64,000 nucleotides of DNA. Source: Bordetella genomosp. 4 (lineage in GTDB: Bacteria > Pseudomonadota > Gammaproteobacteria > Burkholderiales > Burkholderiaceae_B). The position numbers and the translations under genes were made by a program. The stretch is from positions 124,001 through 188,000 of the forward strand of contig NZ_NEVQ01000012.1 in assembly GCF_002261185.1 (NCBI RefSeq). Reading direction: 5' to 3'. Shown piece after piece: positions 1-8,289 of the stretch; position 1 is the first letter of the stretch; each line of letters opens with the position of its first letter. The notes under the pieces were generated by a model. It did not search any database and was not told the DNA's origin. It was given only the letters and a program-made list of their open reading frames with translations.

Positions 1-53
1 TGGCGAAGCTGGGCGGAGAGCTCAATGTGTCACTGCCGGCATCGGCGGACTGA
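1..53 (+). CDS. 3' end of a truncated gene, product unknown
   Basis: An open frame enters from the left edge and ends at a TGA at 51-53. The last 16 codons read AKLGGELNVSLPASAD and have ordinary GC-rich codon use. Too little is left to name the protein. It converges on the racemase-like gene that ends at 169; the 115 bases between them hold no strong terminator that I can see. Confidence 0.4.
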   Translation, partial: AKLGGELNVSLPASAD

Positions 54-168
54 GTTGCCTCAGTTCTGATCCCAGGCGTTTTTGCTGCGATCGACGTGAC
101 GCTATCTGGTGCACGACGATCGCGGCAACGTAGCTGCATAGCGGCCGGCTGGCGGGCAGCTGTGTCGA

Positions 169-1284
169 CTATTCACGCAGCCAATCATCCAGGACTTCCT
201 CGGTATGTTGTCCAGGAGCAGGCGGCGCACTGCGTACGCTGGCAGGCGTGCGGCTGAACCGCGGTGCCGGCGCGGGTTGCACGACACTATCCACCTGAAC
301 AAAGCTGCCACGCGCCACCATCTGCGGATGGTGCGGGGCCTCGGCCATGGATAGCACTGGCGCGTAACAGGCATCACTGTCCGCCAAGCGCTGTTCGATC
401 TCGGTCAACGTCATGGCCGATACCGTGTCGGCGATTATCTGACGCAACCGAGGCCACGCGGCGTGATCGTTGCGGGGCGGCAATGTTTCTGGATCCAAAC
501 CCAGGCCCCAAATCAGTTCTTCATAGAAACGAGGCTCGACGGCAGCGAAAGACACATAGTGTTGATCGCAGGTGCGATAAACGCCATACCATGGCGCTGC
601 GCCGTCTAACAGATTGGACCCGCGCGCGTCACGCCAGACGCCCGAGGCGCGTAAACCATACGTACTGGCCATCAGCAGATTGGCGCCGTCGACCATGGCG
701 GCGTCGACCACTTGGCCCTCGCCGGAATGCCGGGACTCGATATGAGCTGCCAACATGCCTGCTAATAGCAACATGCCGCCGCCACCAAAATCACCGATCA
801 AGTTCAGTGGCACGACAGGGTCGCCATCTGCATGACCAATGGCGTGCAACGCTCCAGTCAAGGCAATGTAGTTCAGGTCATGTCCCGCGACCTTTGCCAT
901 CGGTCCGGTTTGGCCGAAGCCCGTGACGCGGCCATAGACCAGTGCCGGATTGCGGGCTAGGCAGTCCTGTGGCCCGATGGACAGCCGTTCCATCACGCCG
1001 GGGCGGAAACCTTCAATCAGCATATCCGCTTTGTCCACCAGGCGCAGCAGTGTTGCGACGCCCGTCTCTGTCTTGAGATCCAATGCCACCGACCGTCGGC
1101 TGCGATTCAGGACTTCGAATGTGGGCGGGATGGGAATTCCCCGCGCTGGAGCATTGGCGCGTTCGATGCGCACCACGTCGGCGCCCATGTCGGCAAGCAT
1201 CATGGCGCAAAATGGCGCGGGACCGAAGCCCGCCATCTCGATGACACGAATGCCATTAAGCGGGCCATTGTTGCTATTCGGCAT
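169..1284 (-). CDS. alpha-methylacyl-CoA racemase-like, CoA-transferase family III
   Basis: This 371-residue protein has the CaiB/BaiF (family III CoA-transferase) fold. Several segments match the alpha-methylacyl-CoA racemase branch rather than true transferases: GHDLNYIALTGALHAIG (residues 134-150) with the His135 expected for the racemase, and NLIGDFGGGG (161-170) with the partner Asp165. It would epimerise 2-methyl-branched acyl-CoAs so that they can enter beta-oxidation. It is the last gene of the minus-strand cluster and begins 6 bases after the stop of the SnoaL-like gene. The neighbouring Baeyer-Villiger monooxygenase and second CoA-transferase fit breakdown of a branched or isoprenoid-like substrate. 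The subfamily call rests on motifs, so a transferase activity stays possible. Confidence 0.8.
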   Translation of the reverse strand: MPNSNNGPLNGIRVIEMAGFGPAPFCAMMLADMGADVVRIERANAPARGIPIPPTFEVLNRSRRSVALDLKTETGVATLLRLVDKADMLIEGFRPGVMERLSIGPQDCLARNPALVYGRVTGFGQTGPMAKVAGHDLNYIALTGALHAIGHADGDPVVPLNLIGDFGGGGMLLLAGMLAAHIESRHSGEGQVVDAAMVDGANLLMASTYGLRASGVWRDARGSNLLDGAAPWYGVYRTCDQHYVSFAAVEPRFYEELIWGLGLDPETLPPRNDHAAWPRLRQIIADTVSAMTLTEIEQRLADSDACYAPVLSMAEAPHHPQMVARGSFVQVDSVVQPAPAPRFSRTPASVRSAPPAPGQHTEEVLDDWLRE

Positions 1285-1290
1285 GTTGTC

Positions 1291-1866
1291 TCAACCTAAT
1301 CGCAGTTCACGTCTGGCCACCTGCATAGCGTCCTCGCCATCGCGCCGTCCCAGTATCCAGCCTTCATGTGGCTGCAGGGCCTGTGTTTTGACGTCGACCA
1401 GCTGTTTCCAATCCTGGATCAGGGTGCGATGCGCGATTTTCCACTGCCCGTCTCGCCGTTCCATCCGATCCAGATAGCGTGACGACGTGAACATATCCAC
1501 CGCGGCATCGGGATCGCCGCTGGCGCCGCCGGTCAACTGAGACAACTGAGATTTGGCGCCCTGCGGATACTGCTGAATTGTCCGAACATAGGATTCGACC
1601 AGTGCAACGTCCTCGGTCGCAAACTCGATGAGCAGGTTGCCGATGAAATGGCTGGAAAAGGGGATGGGCTTGTGCCGCACTATGATCCAGTCGACCAGGC
1701 CTTCGATGGGACCGATATAGGGGCCGTGGCTGTCTATCGCCCCTGGATAGAAGAGGTCCAGGATACCCTGGCGGTCCAGGCGGTCTACCGCTCGGCACCA
1801 GCGATAGACGACATCCTGGATCATGAAGCGGTCAGCAATGCGTTCGGGGCTGTATTGTTCGATCAC
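1291..1866 (-). CDS. SnoaL-like / NTF2-fold protein
   Basis: About 191 residues that resemble the SnoaL_4 group of the nuclear-transport-factor-2 fold: an N-terminal helix around RFMIQDVVYRWCRAVDRLD, a central IDSHGPYIGPIEGLVDWI segment and a C-terminal region with RYLDRMERRDGQWKIAHRT. Members are small hydrolases, cyclases, dehydratases or ring-hydroxylating-dioxygenase beta subunit relatives. The frame is open much further upstream, but that part overlaps the Bug gene ending at 1923 and is rich in Arg. I therefore chose the GTG at 1866, which has an AAGG nine bases upstream. It lies between the racemase-like gene and the Bug receptor in one transcription unit. The substrate cannot be told from sequence. 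Confidence 0.75.
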   Translation of the reverse strand: MIEQYSPERIADRFMIQDVVYRWCRAVDRLDRQGILDLFYPGAIDSHGPYIGPIEGLVDWIIVRHKPIPFSSHFIGNLLIEFATEDVALVESYVRTIQQYPQGAKSQLSQLTGGASGDPDAAVDMFTSSRYLDRMERRDGQWKIAHRTLIQDWKQLVDVKTQALQPHEGWILGRRDGEDAMQVARRELRLG

Positions 1867-1922
1867 TGTCGGATTCCTTATGGTGGAAAGAGCAACGCTG
1901 TGTGTTGCCACGGGGAGGGGAT

Positions 1923-2897
1923 TTACGACGATGTGAAATTGACCTGCGCGGACAACGCTCGGATTGTTTCGCTTTCTGTCGTTATCAGGGTTCGAATTTG
2001 CGACGGTGAGCCGCCGACGGGCGTGGCGCCATAGGACTGCAGTAGTTGGCGAACTGTGTCGTCCTTCAGCATGTCGTTCAACACTGCGTTCAGTTTCTGT
2101 ATGACCTCGGTAGAGGTGCCCGATGGCGCTGCGACACAGAACCAAGGCGCCATGACGTAGTCCGGCAAACCTGCTTCGATCATGGTCGGCAGTTGCGGCA
2201 GCAGAGGAGAGCGGTCTCTTGATGTGACCGCCAATGCTTTCAGCTTGCCAGCCTTGATCAGCTCCAGCGAGGACGAAATATTGTCGATCGTGAAATCGAT
2301 CGAGCCGCCCATGAGGTCTGCGAGCATGGGGGCGCTGCCCTTATACGGCACATGTTGTGCTTGAACACCTGCCCGCAGCTTGAATAATTCGGCGGATACG
2401 TGAGAGCTCGACGCCAGGCCAGGACTGCCATGATTCAATTGTCCCGGATTAGCCTTCATGTAGGCGATCAGTTCCTGGACCGAACCCACCGGCAGGCCGG
2501 GCCGTATCATCATCACATTCGGGGTCTCGGCAATATTGATGACGGGGTCGAAGGAATCGATCTTGAATGCCAGATTGTCGTAGACAAAATGATTGGTCAC
2601 GATCGTCCCGACCGATCCCATCAACAGGGTGTAGCCGTCCGGTGCAGCACGTGCCACCGCGGCTGTACCGATTGTCCCGGTGGCGCCTGGCAAGTTTTCG
2701 ACGATCACGGGCACGCCGAATGCTTTTTGCAGGTAATCGGCCGTGCGCCGGCCCAGGATATCGGTTGACCCGCCCGGGGGAAAGGGCACCACGATACGGA
2801 TATTCCTGGTTGGCCACATATCTGCATACGACCATCCCGGAATCATCAATGTGCTTGCCATCGCACATGCAATGAAGCGTCTGCGCTCCATACTCAT
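1923..2897 (-). CDS. Bug/TctC-family periplasmic solute-binding protein
   Basis: A 324-residue tripartite-tricarboxylate-transporter receptor. It starts with a signal peptide (MERRRFIACAM...SYA) and then shows the hallmark IRIVVPFPPGGSTDILGR near residues 37-54 and the later ligand-loop GSPGLASSSHVSAELF. The start at 2897 follows a clear AGGAG; the longer open frame upstream lacks homology. No TctA or TctB membrane partners are encoded nearby, so this is an orphan receptor, as is common in Bordetella, where such proteins feed distant transporters or act as sensors. It lies between the patatin-like and SnoaL-like genes and probably binds a carboxylate linked to the cluster's substrate. Confidence 0.9.
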   Translation of the reverse strand: MSMERRRFIACAMASTLMIPGWSYADMWPTRNIRIVVPFPPGGSTDILGRRTADYLQKAFGVPVIVENLPGATGTIGTAAVARAAPDGYTLLMGSVGTIVTNHFVYDNLAFKIDSFDPVINIAETPNVMMIRPGLPVGSVQELIAYMKANPGQLNHGSPGLASSSHVSAELFKLRAGVQAQHVPYKGSAPMLADLMGGSIDFTIDNISSSLELIKAGKLKALAVTSRDRSPLLPQLPTMIEAGLPDYVMAPWFCVAAPSGTSTEVIQKLNAVLNDMLKDDTVRQLLQSYGATPVGGSPSQIRTLITTESETIRALSAQVNFTSS

Positions 2898-2958
2898 TGT
2901 CTGCTCCTTTAGTGTGATCTGCTTGTTGTCGTTGTGAGGCGCTGGGCACTGATACTGC

Positions 2959-3837
2959 TTATTCCCTCCAGACAGAGGCCAATGCATCGGCCAGGCGCAT
3001 GCCTTGCGCCAGCCCAGCCTCGGCACTGGGTTGGCGGCCGGCAGGGTCGAGGACATTGTCTCCAATCGCCTTGCGTGAATAGTCGTCTGGCAGCACTGCT
3101 TCCACGTGTGTGCCGGCGCGTTGCAGCACCAGGACTTCTGCGCGCAAATGGCCACTGACGGGGTTGGTGTCGCTATAGCCTAGCGGGGCAAGTACCAGCA
3201 CGTGCTCACAACCCAGTGCAAGGTCAGCATTGGTCATGGATCGGATGCCGCCGTCCATGAGTTGCCTGTCATCAAATGGCACGGTGGGCCATACACCAGG
3301 AACGGCGCAACTCGCCATCACCGCATCGGTCAGCGCCAAACCGGATTGCGCGTCCAGTACGACCAGTTCCGCCGTCGTTGCATCGACGGCTGTCAGACGC
3401 AGTGCGGAGGCGGGCCAGGTTGTGAGGCTCAGTCGCGCGCTGATAACAGCGCGGCGAGTGTCCAGCGATGGCGTCTCACTGCGTATGGCAAAGGCGCCGA
3501 TCCGTTGACGAGCCTTTGTGAGGTCGCCCTGGACTTTATCCACCAGGACGCGATTTTTCTGGTCGGCAGCTTCTTGGGAATAGTGTCTGAACAACTCTCC
3601 GGACGCTTCGGCTGGCTGGTGCTGGCGCGCGAGTAATTCCTCGGCGAGCACGCCTTGGGCAAGCTCGGTGCCAACGACCGATCCGGCAGATGTTCCGATC
3701 AACAAGCAATCGGACGACACCATGATGCCTGCACGCGCCAAGCCCGCCATGACGCCGATTTCCCAGGCAATGCCGGTGACGCCGCCTCCGCCGAAAACGA
3801 CGCACTTCTCGAAGCCCTTCTCCGTAGGGCGTTCCAT
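2959..3837 (-). CDS. patatin-like phospholipase/esterase
   Basis: A 292-residue patatin-family hydrolase with the full catalytic set: oxyanion loop GGGGVTG (16-22), nucleophile elbow GTSAGS with Ser50, and the DGG motif with Asp195. There is no signal peptide, so it is cytoplasmic. Its ATG overlaps the TGA of the upstream CoA-transferase by one base (TGATG), which points to translational coupling. Next to a Baeyer-Villiger monooxygenase, a natural role would be to hydrolyse the ester or lactone that the monooxygenase makes. That role is inference; lipid acyl hydrolase activity is the general family function. Confidence 0.85.
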   Translation of the reverse strand: MERPTEKGFEKCVVFGGGGVTGIAWEIGVMAGLARAGIMVSSDCLLIGTSAGSVVGTELAQGVLAEELLARQHQPAEASGELFRHYSQEAADQKNRVLVDKVQGDLTKARQRIGAFAIRSETPSLDTRRAVISARLSLTTWPASALRLTAVDATTAELVVLDAQSGLALTDAVMASCAVPGVWPTVPFDDRQLMDGGIRSMTNADLALGCEHVLVLAPLGYSDTNPVSGHLRAEVLVLQRAGTHVEAVLPDDYSRKAIGDNVLDPAGRQPSAEAGLAQGMRLADALASVWRE

Positions 3838-5057
3838 CAGATCACCTTATCAGCGCGTAACTGATCCAGCTCGTCGCGCGACAGCCCCAACAGGCCCGCA
3901 TACACTTCTTCATTGCTGTCGCCGAGTTCCGGCGCCGGCGTAATGGTTTTTTCGGGAGCGTTCGAGAATTTGGGCACGACACCTGTCATGCGGATAGGCC
4001 CGATCTTGGGGTCATGAACGGTAGTGATCGTGCCTCTGGCCTGATAGTGCGGATCGTTCACCATGTCCGCCACGCTATAAATGAACGAGTACGCGAGTTT
4101 GCCTTCGTCCAGAATGCGGCAGATCTCGTCGGTGGGCTTGCTCAGTATCCATTCAGCCACCCCGCGATTGAGCTCGTCCACATTTTCCCAGCGTGATTCG
4201 TGCGATACGAAGCGCGGATCCGTTGCCCAGTCCTGCCGTCCCATGACGGCGCACAGACGCTCAAACCCAGCATTAGCGGAGATCGTCAGGATGATGTAGC
4301 GGCCGTCACTCGTCAGGAAATGCTCGCCCGGCGCCGAGGCAAAATGGGTATTGCCGCGCCTCTGCCGCGCCGTGCCTAGGCGGTCGTAGGCGGGAATCAG
4401 CACATCGGTGAATCTGGCGATGGACTCGTACATGGCCAGGTCGATTTCCTGTCCGCCGCCGTTATGCATGTCGCGATGGTAAATCGCCATCAGCAACGCA
4501 AAAGCGCCTAGTATCGCGGTCTGGTAGTCCGCAATCGATGTACCGATCTTGACGGGCGGGCGATCGGGAAAGCCGGTGATGCCCATGACGCCGCCGAACG
4601 CCAGTGCGATACGGTCGTAACCCGCGCGTGCATGGTAGGGCCCGGTCTGGCCAAAGCCCGAGATGCGCAAGAGGATGAGGTTCGCGTTGTGCGCTTTCAT
4701 GACCTCGTACGACAAACCCCATTTTTCCAGAGTGCCGGGGCGAAAGTTTTCGACAACGGCATCGGCGTGCGCGACCAGCTTCAATAGCAGCTCGCGCCCT
4801 TGCTGCGTACGCAGATCGAGCGTGACCGATTTCTTATTGCGGTTCTCGACGCTCCAGTAAAGGCACACATCATCCACATAGGGACCGATGTCTCGAACCG
4901 TGTCGCCGCGTTCGGGGACCTCCACCTTGATCACCTCGGCCCCGAAGTCGCCAAATAGCGTGCATGCAACCGGGCCCGCGACCATCGTTCCTAAATCCAG
5001 AATCCGCAGCCCGCTCAACAGGTGGCCGGTCTTGCTCTCTGTGTTGATCGTGTTCAT
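3837..5057 (-). CDS. family III CoA-transferase (CaiB/BaiF)
   Basis: A 406-residue CoA-transferase with the N-terminal LSGLRILDLGTMVAGP block, the GDFGAEVIKVE segment, RISGFGQTGPY, and the catalytic Asp177 in GTSIADYQ. Enzymes of this family move CoA from a donor such as succinyl-CoA to a carboxylic acid through an aspartyl-CoA anhydride. Unlike the racemase-like gene at 169, it keeps the transferase-type Asp context. It starts 3 bases after the stop of the monooxygenase and is coupled to the patatin gene. It probably activates the acid released in this pathway; the acid itself is unknown. Confidence 0.9.
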   Translation of the reverse strand: MNTINTESKTGHLLSGLRILDLGTMVAGPVACTLFGDFGAEVIKVEVPERGDTVRDIGPYVDDVCLYWSVENRNKKSVTLDLRTQQGRELLLKLVAHADAVVENFRPGTLEKWGLSYEVMKAHNANLILLRISGFGQTGPYHARAGYDRIALAFGGVMGITGFPDRPPVKIGTSIADYQTAILGAFALLMAIYHRDMHNGGGQEIDLAMYESIARFTDVLIPAYDRLGTARQRRGNTHFASAPGEHFLTSDGRYIILTISANAGFERLCAVMGRQDWATDPRFVSHESRWENVDELNRGVAEWILSKPTDEICRILDEGKLAYSFIYSVADMVNDPHYQARGTITTVHDPKIGPIRMTGVVPKFSNAPEKTITPAPELGDSNEEVYAGLLGLSRDELDQLRADKVI

Positions 5058-5060
5058 GAT

Positions 5061-7034
5061 TTACTCCACTGCCTGCGGCTCGTCCTGATTGTCGCAGGGG
5101 TGCTGCGCCTTCACGACGAAATCATCGAGCCGGGTATCGCGCAACATGTGCCAGTAGTCGTCATTGCGAAACGGTGTCGGGGCGACTACCTTGCCCTTGG
5201 CGTTGCAATACCAGTTGGACATGCCTTTATGCGTCCAGATCATCTTGCGGTGCGCATCCTGGACACGGCGGTTGAACGCATCGTGCACGTCCTGCCGGAC
5301 TTCGATTTCGAAACGCGCGTCGCCAGCCTGGTCCATGGCTTGACGCAGCAAACCCAGCACGTAGCGCGCTTGAATTTCCAGCGACGCGACGACGCTGCCC
5401 CCGTGGCCCAGCGCGGTATTCGGTCCAGCCAGCACAAACAGGTTGGGGAATCCTGGTGTCGTCACGCCCAGGTAGGCCTCGGCCCCTTCGTTATCCCAAC
5501 GTTCGCGTATGGATTCGCCTGCTCGTCCGTAAACCTCCACCGACGAGAGAAAGTTCACGGCATCAAAGCCTGTCGCGACAATCAGGACATCCAATTCGTG
5601 TTGCTTTCCATCCTCGGTCCACACAGTGTTGCCGTCGACCCGGGCGATGTGGCTGTTTTCGAGCGTGACGTTGTCGCGCGTCATCGTTCGGTACCAGCCG
5701 TTATCCATCAGCATGCGTTTGCCGAATGGCGGGTAGTCCGGCAATACGTCGTCAAGCAACTCCTGTCTGTCGCCCAACTCGGCCTTGATGTAGTTGGTGA
5801 AATACTCGCGATGTTTGTCATTGCGGCGATTGATCGCACGCTCGGGATGCGGCCAGGACGCATCGACCTGCAGCGATGCATGTATGCGGTCATTGAATAC
5901 CCAGGCCAGTCGCTGCCGATACCATTCTTGATAAAAGGGGACTTCGCGCAACAGGAACCGCACACTATGCGGTACGTCCTTCTTGAATCGCTCAAAGGGC
6001 GCTGCCCATTGTTTGGAGCGTTGGAATACCGTCATGTGCTTTACCTGGCCAGCGGTGGCCGGCACGATCTGCATCGAGCTGGCGCCGTTGCCGATGATGC
6101 CCACACGCTTGCCGGTGACGTCCATGTCCGCCGGCCATCGGGCGGTATGAAAACAAGGCCCGGCGAACGTGTCCAGCCCTTTGATGGACGGGTACTTCGG
6201 CACGTTCAGAATGCCGACGGCGCTGATCACCACATCGGCGACCAATGTCTCTGTCTGGCCGTTCGGGCCTGTCACTGTCACCGACCAGGTGCACGTCGAC
6301 TCGTCATAGGCCAGGCGCTCGCATTGCGTGTTCACGCGAATGTGTTGACGCAGTTTGAAGTCGTCCACTACCTTCAGAAAATACCCTTGGATTTCGTCGC
6401 GCAGCGCGAAATATTTCGTCCAGTCCCGCTTGGCAAAGGAGAATGAATAAATATGATTCGGCGTATCGACGCCAGCGCCGGGATAATGGTTTTCATACCA
6501 CGTGCCGCCGATATCCGGGTTCTTTTCGATGACCGTATAGTCGATCCCCGCGCCTTGCAGCCGGATGGCGGCGCAGATGCCGGCGACGCCCGCACCGATG
6601 ACCACGACCTTGAAGCCCTCTCTAGGGCGGAATCGCTCGCGCTGATCCAGCCGAAACTCCGGATCCAATCCCAACCAGGAAGCAATCATCGGCCCGTATG
6701 AATCGGGGACCTCCTCGCCGATGCTGGTCGAGAGCATCCGGACCAGATCTTGTGGCGTCGGATCGGGCAGGGCAGGGGCCTGCCCCGCTTTCCAGTCCAG
6801 GATGGCCTGGTACGCCGTGTTTCTGATCTCGTCTTGAATGGTGTCGGGCAACCCACCGGAGTCGTTGTCATCGAGCCCGGCGATACGGCTGCACTGATAG
6901 GGTTCGGCAAGCCATTTCCGGTCTCCGGTCAAATGCACCAGGACCATCAACAAAGTAGGTAAATTGGCCGATTGGAGCGCCTGGCGAAGATCTGATGACC
7001 AGTCTTGATTCTGGTTGGATTGCGTGATAGACAT
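5061..7034 (-). CDS. flavin Baeyer-Villiger monooxygenase, HAPMO-like
   Basis: A 657-residue type I Baeyer-Villiger monooxygenase. It carries the FAD Rossmann motif GAGVAG (about 147-152), GGTWYENHYPG (176-186), the exact BVMO fingerprint FAGPCFHTARW (290-300, FxGxxxHTxxW) and the NADPH Rossmann motif GIIGNGASS (312-320). About 140 residues precede the first Rossmann motif, as in 4-hydroxyacetophenone monooxygenase. The start at 7034 follows an AGGA seven bases upstream; the frame upstream of it lacks homology. The enzyme inserts oxygen next to a ketone to give an ester or lactone. With the patatin-like hydrolase and CoA-transferase downstream it defines the cluster's likely chemistry. Confidence 0.92.
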   Translation of the reverse strand: MSITQSNQNQDWSSDLRQALQSANLPTLLMVLVHLTGDRKWLAEPYQCSRIAGLDDNDSGGLPDTIQDEIRNTAYQAILDWKAGQAPALPDPTPQDLVRMLSTSIGEEVPDSYGPMIASWLGLDPEFRLDQRERFRPREGFKVVVIGAGVAGICAAIRLQGAGIDYTVIEKNPDIGGTWYENHYPGAGVDTPNHIYSFSFAKRDWTKYFALRDEIQGYFLKVVDDFKLRQHIRVNTQCERLAYDESTCTWSVTVTGPNGQTETLVADVVISAVGILNVPKYPSIKGLDTFAGPCFHTARWPADMDVTGKRVGIIGNGASSMQIVPATAGQVKHMTVFQRSKQWAAPFERFKKDVPHSVRFLLREVPFYQEWYRQRLAWVFNDRIHASLQVDASWPHPERAINRRNDKHREYFTNYIKAELGDRQELLDDVLPDYPPFGKRMLMDNGWYRTMTRDNVTLENSHIARVDGNTVWTEDGKQHELDVLIVATGFDAVNFLSSVEVYGRAGESIRERWDNEGAEAYLGVTTPGFPNLFVLAGPNTALGHGGSVVASLEIQARYVLGLLRQAMDQAGDARFEIEVRQDVHDAFNRRVQDAHRKMIWTHKGMSNWYCNAKGKVVAPTPFRNDDYWHMLRDTRLDDFVVKAQHPCDNQDEPQAVE

Positions 7035-7068
7035 GCGATTTTCCTGCAAAGAGAAACAGCTCTCCCCG

Positions 7069-7090
7069 CCGTGCCGCAGTAGCGGCACGG
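7069..7090. repeat. stem-loop between Bug and monooxygenase genes
   Basis: A perfect 9-bp inverted repeat (CCGTGCCGC / GCGGCACGG) with a 4-base AGTA loop. It lies in the 108-base gap between the Bug gene and the monooxygenase start. No run of T follows on either strand, so it is more likely an mRNA-processing or stability element, or a weak attenuator, than a full terminator. Confidence 0.55.
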
Positions 7091-7142
7091 TAATAGGGTC
7101 AAGCGAAAGGAATGCCGCTCCGACGGACCGGCTTGAAAAAAG

Positions 7143-8102
7143 TTAGTTGGCTGCCATGCCTGAATTACGAACGACCTCGCCCCATTTGTCGTAATCCACG
7201 TTGATCGTTCTCTGCAGGCCCTCGGGCGTGCTGCCCTCGGGCTGAAAACCCAGCGACATCAGTTTGTCTTTGAACTCGGGCCGCTCGACGATTTGATTGA
7301 TTTGTTTATTCAGTTTGGCGACCACGTCTGATGGCGTGCCTTTGGGCGCCAGCAATGCAATCCATCCCACGGCATCGTAATCGGTCACGCCGGCCTCCTG
7401 CATCGTGGGCACCTCTGGCAGCACCGGCGAACGTTCGCTATCCAGGACCGCCAACGGCCGCAATTTGCCGTCCTTGATGTTGCTCAGTTGCGCGCCGATA
7501 CTGTCGATCATGATCGGCACCCGCCCGGCAATCACATCGATGGACGCAGCCGCACCGCCTTTGTACGACGCCGAGGTAATCTGCACATCGGCGCTGTGAT
7601 TCAACAATTGCAGGGCCAGTTCGAACGCTTGGGCTCCCGAGGCGAACGTCATGTCCCCAGGCTTGGCCTTGGCCTGGGCGATCAGGTCCTTGACGGAGTT
7701 TTGCGTCAAGCCTGGCCCGGCCAGCAGCACCATGGGGACCTTGGCGATCATGCTGACCGGCGCAAAATCTGTCTTGGGCGCGTATAACTGATTTTTCTGC
7801 AGATGCGGTCCGGTCACCAGCGTGCCGCTCACGCCGAGACCCAATACATAGCCGTCAGCGGGGCTTCGGGTCACGGTGCTCAGGCTCAGCATCCCGCCGA
7901 CGCCAGGCTTGTTCTCTACGACGAACGCCTGCTTGTTCATTTCCTCCAGGTCCTTCGCCACAAGCCGGGCCACGATGTCCGAGGCTCCGCCAGGGGGATA
8001 TCCCACGATGATGCGAACTTGTTTGTCGGGATAGGCCTCCGCCATGGCTGGCGTTGCGGCCACGCTCAAACTGGCCAGTGCCATCAGCAGCATGTGCTTC
8101 AT
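7143..8102 (-). CDS. Bug/TctC-family periplasmic solute-binding protein
   Basis: A 319-residue orphan receptor and the first gene of the minus-strand cluster. The signal peptide is MKHMLLMALASLSVAATPAMA, followed by the family start VRIIVGYPPGGASDIVARLV. The ATG at 8102 has a strong AGGAGGAG upstream. It is separated from the monooxygenase by 108 bases with a stem-loop, so it may be expressed more strongly than the enzymes behind it, as often seen for binding proteins. No membrane transporter is encoded with it. Its ligand is probably the cluster's substrate or a related carboxylate (inference). Confidence 0.9.
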   Translation of the reverse strand: MKHMLLMALASLSVAATPAMAEAYPDKQVRIIVGYPPGGASDIVARLVAKDLEEMNKQAFVVENKPGVGGMLSLSTVTRSPADGYVLGLGVSGTLVTGPHLQKNQLYAPKTDFAPVSMIAKVPMVLLAGPGLTQNSVKDLIAQAKAKPGDMTFASGAQAFELALQLLNHSADVQITSASYKGGAAASIDVIAGRVPIMIDSIGAQLSNIKDGKLRPLAVLDSERSPVLPEVPTMQEAGVTDYDAVGWIALLAPKGTPSDVVAKLNKQINQIVERPEFKDKLMSLGFQPEGSTPEGLQRTINVDYDKWGEVVRNSGMAAN

Positions 8103-8147
8103 TCGTTACTCCTCCTTTGTGGATGTAGTGATTGTTATGACGGGCAG

Positions 8148-8176
8148 AGTATTTGCGTGGCGCTGACCAGGGTCAA
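8148..8176 (-). promoter_or_regulatory. sigma-70-like promoter of the catabolic cluster with overlapping dyad
   Basis: On the minus strand TTGACC (8176-8171) and AATACT (8153-8148) are spaced by 17 bases, about 46 bases upstream of the Bug start codon at 8102. A perfect short dyad TGACC-AG-GGTCA (8164-8175) covers the -35 element. It is a candidate operator for the divergent IclR regulator, placed where binding would block polymerase. The operator assignment is inference. Confidence 0.5.
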
Positions 8177-8289
8177 AGCTGATATGCCAAATAGATCACA
8201 ATATGAACATTTGAGCGAAAATCGTCGCCGATATGGGTCGGCTTATTCATAATATGCACATCTACGAGACGTTCCAGCATTGGTGTTCC

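Noticed and set aside
1867-2145. N-terminal extension of the SnoaL-like protein
   Set aside because: It overlaps the end of the Bug gene and lacks homology; GTG 1866 with AAGG is a better start.
2898-3155. N-terminal extension of the first Bug protein
   Set aside because: The signal peptide starts at 2897 after AGGAG; the extension overlaps the patatin gene.
5022-6446. 474-codon plus-strand open frame opposite the monooxygenase
   Set aside because: Shadow of the BVMO gene, which has exact family motifs in its own frame.
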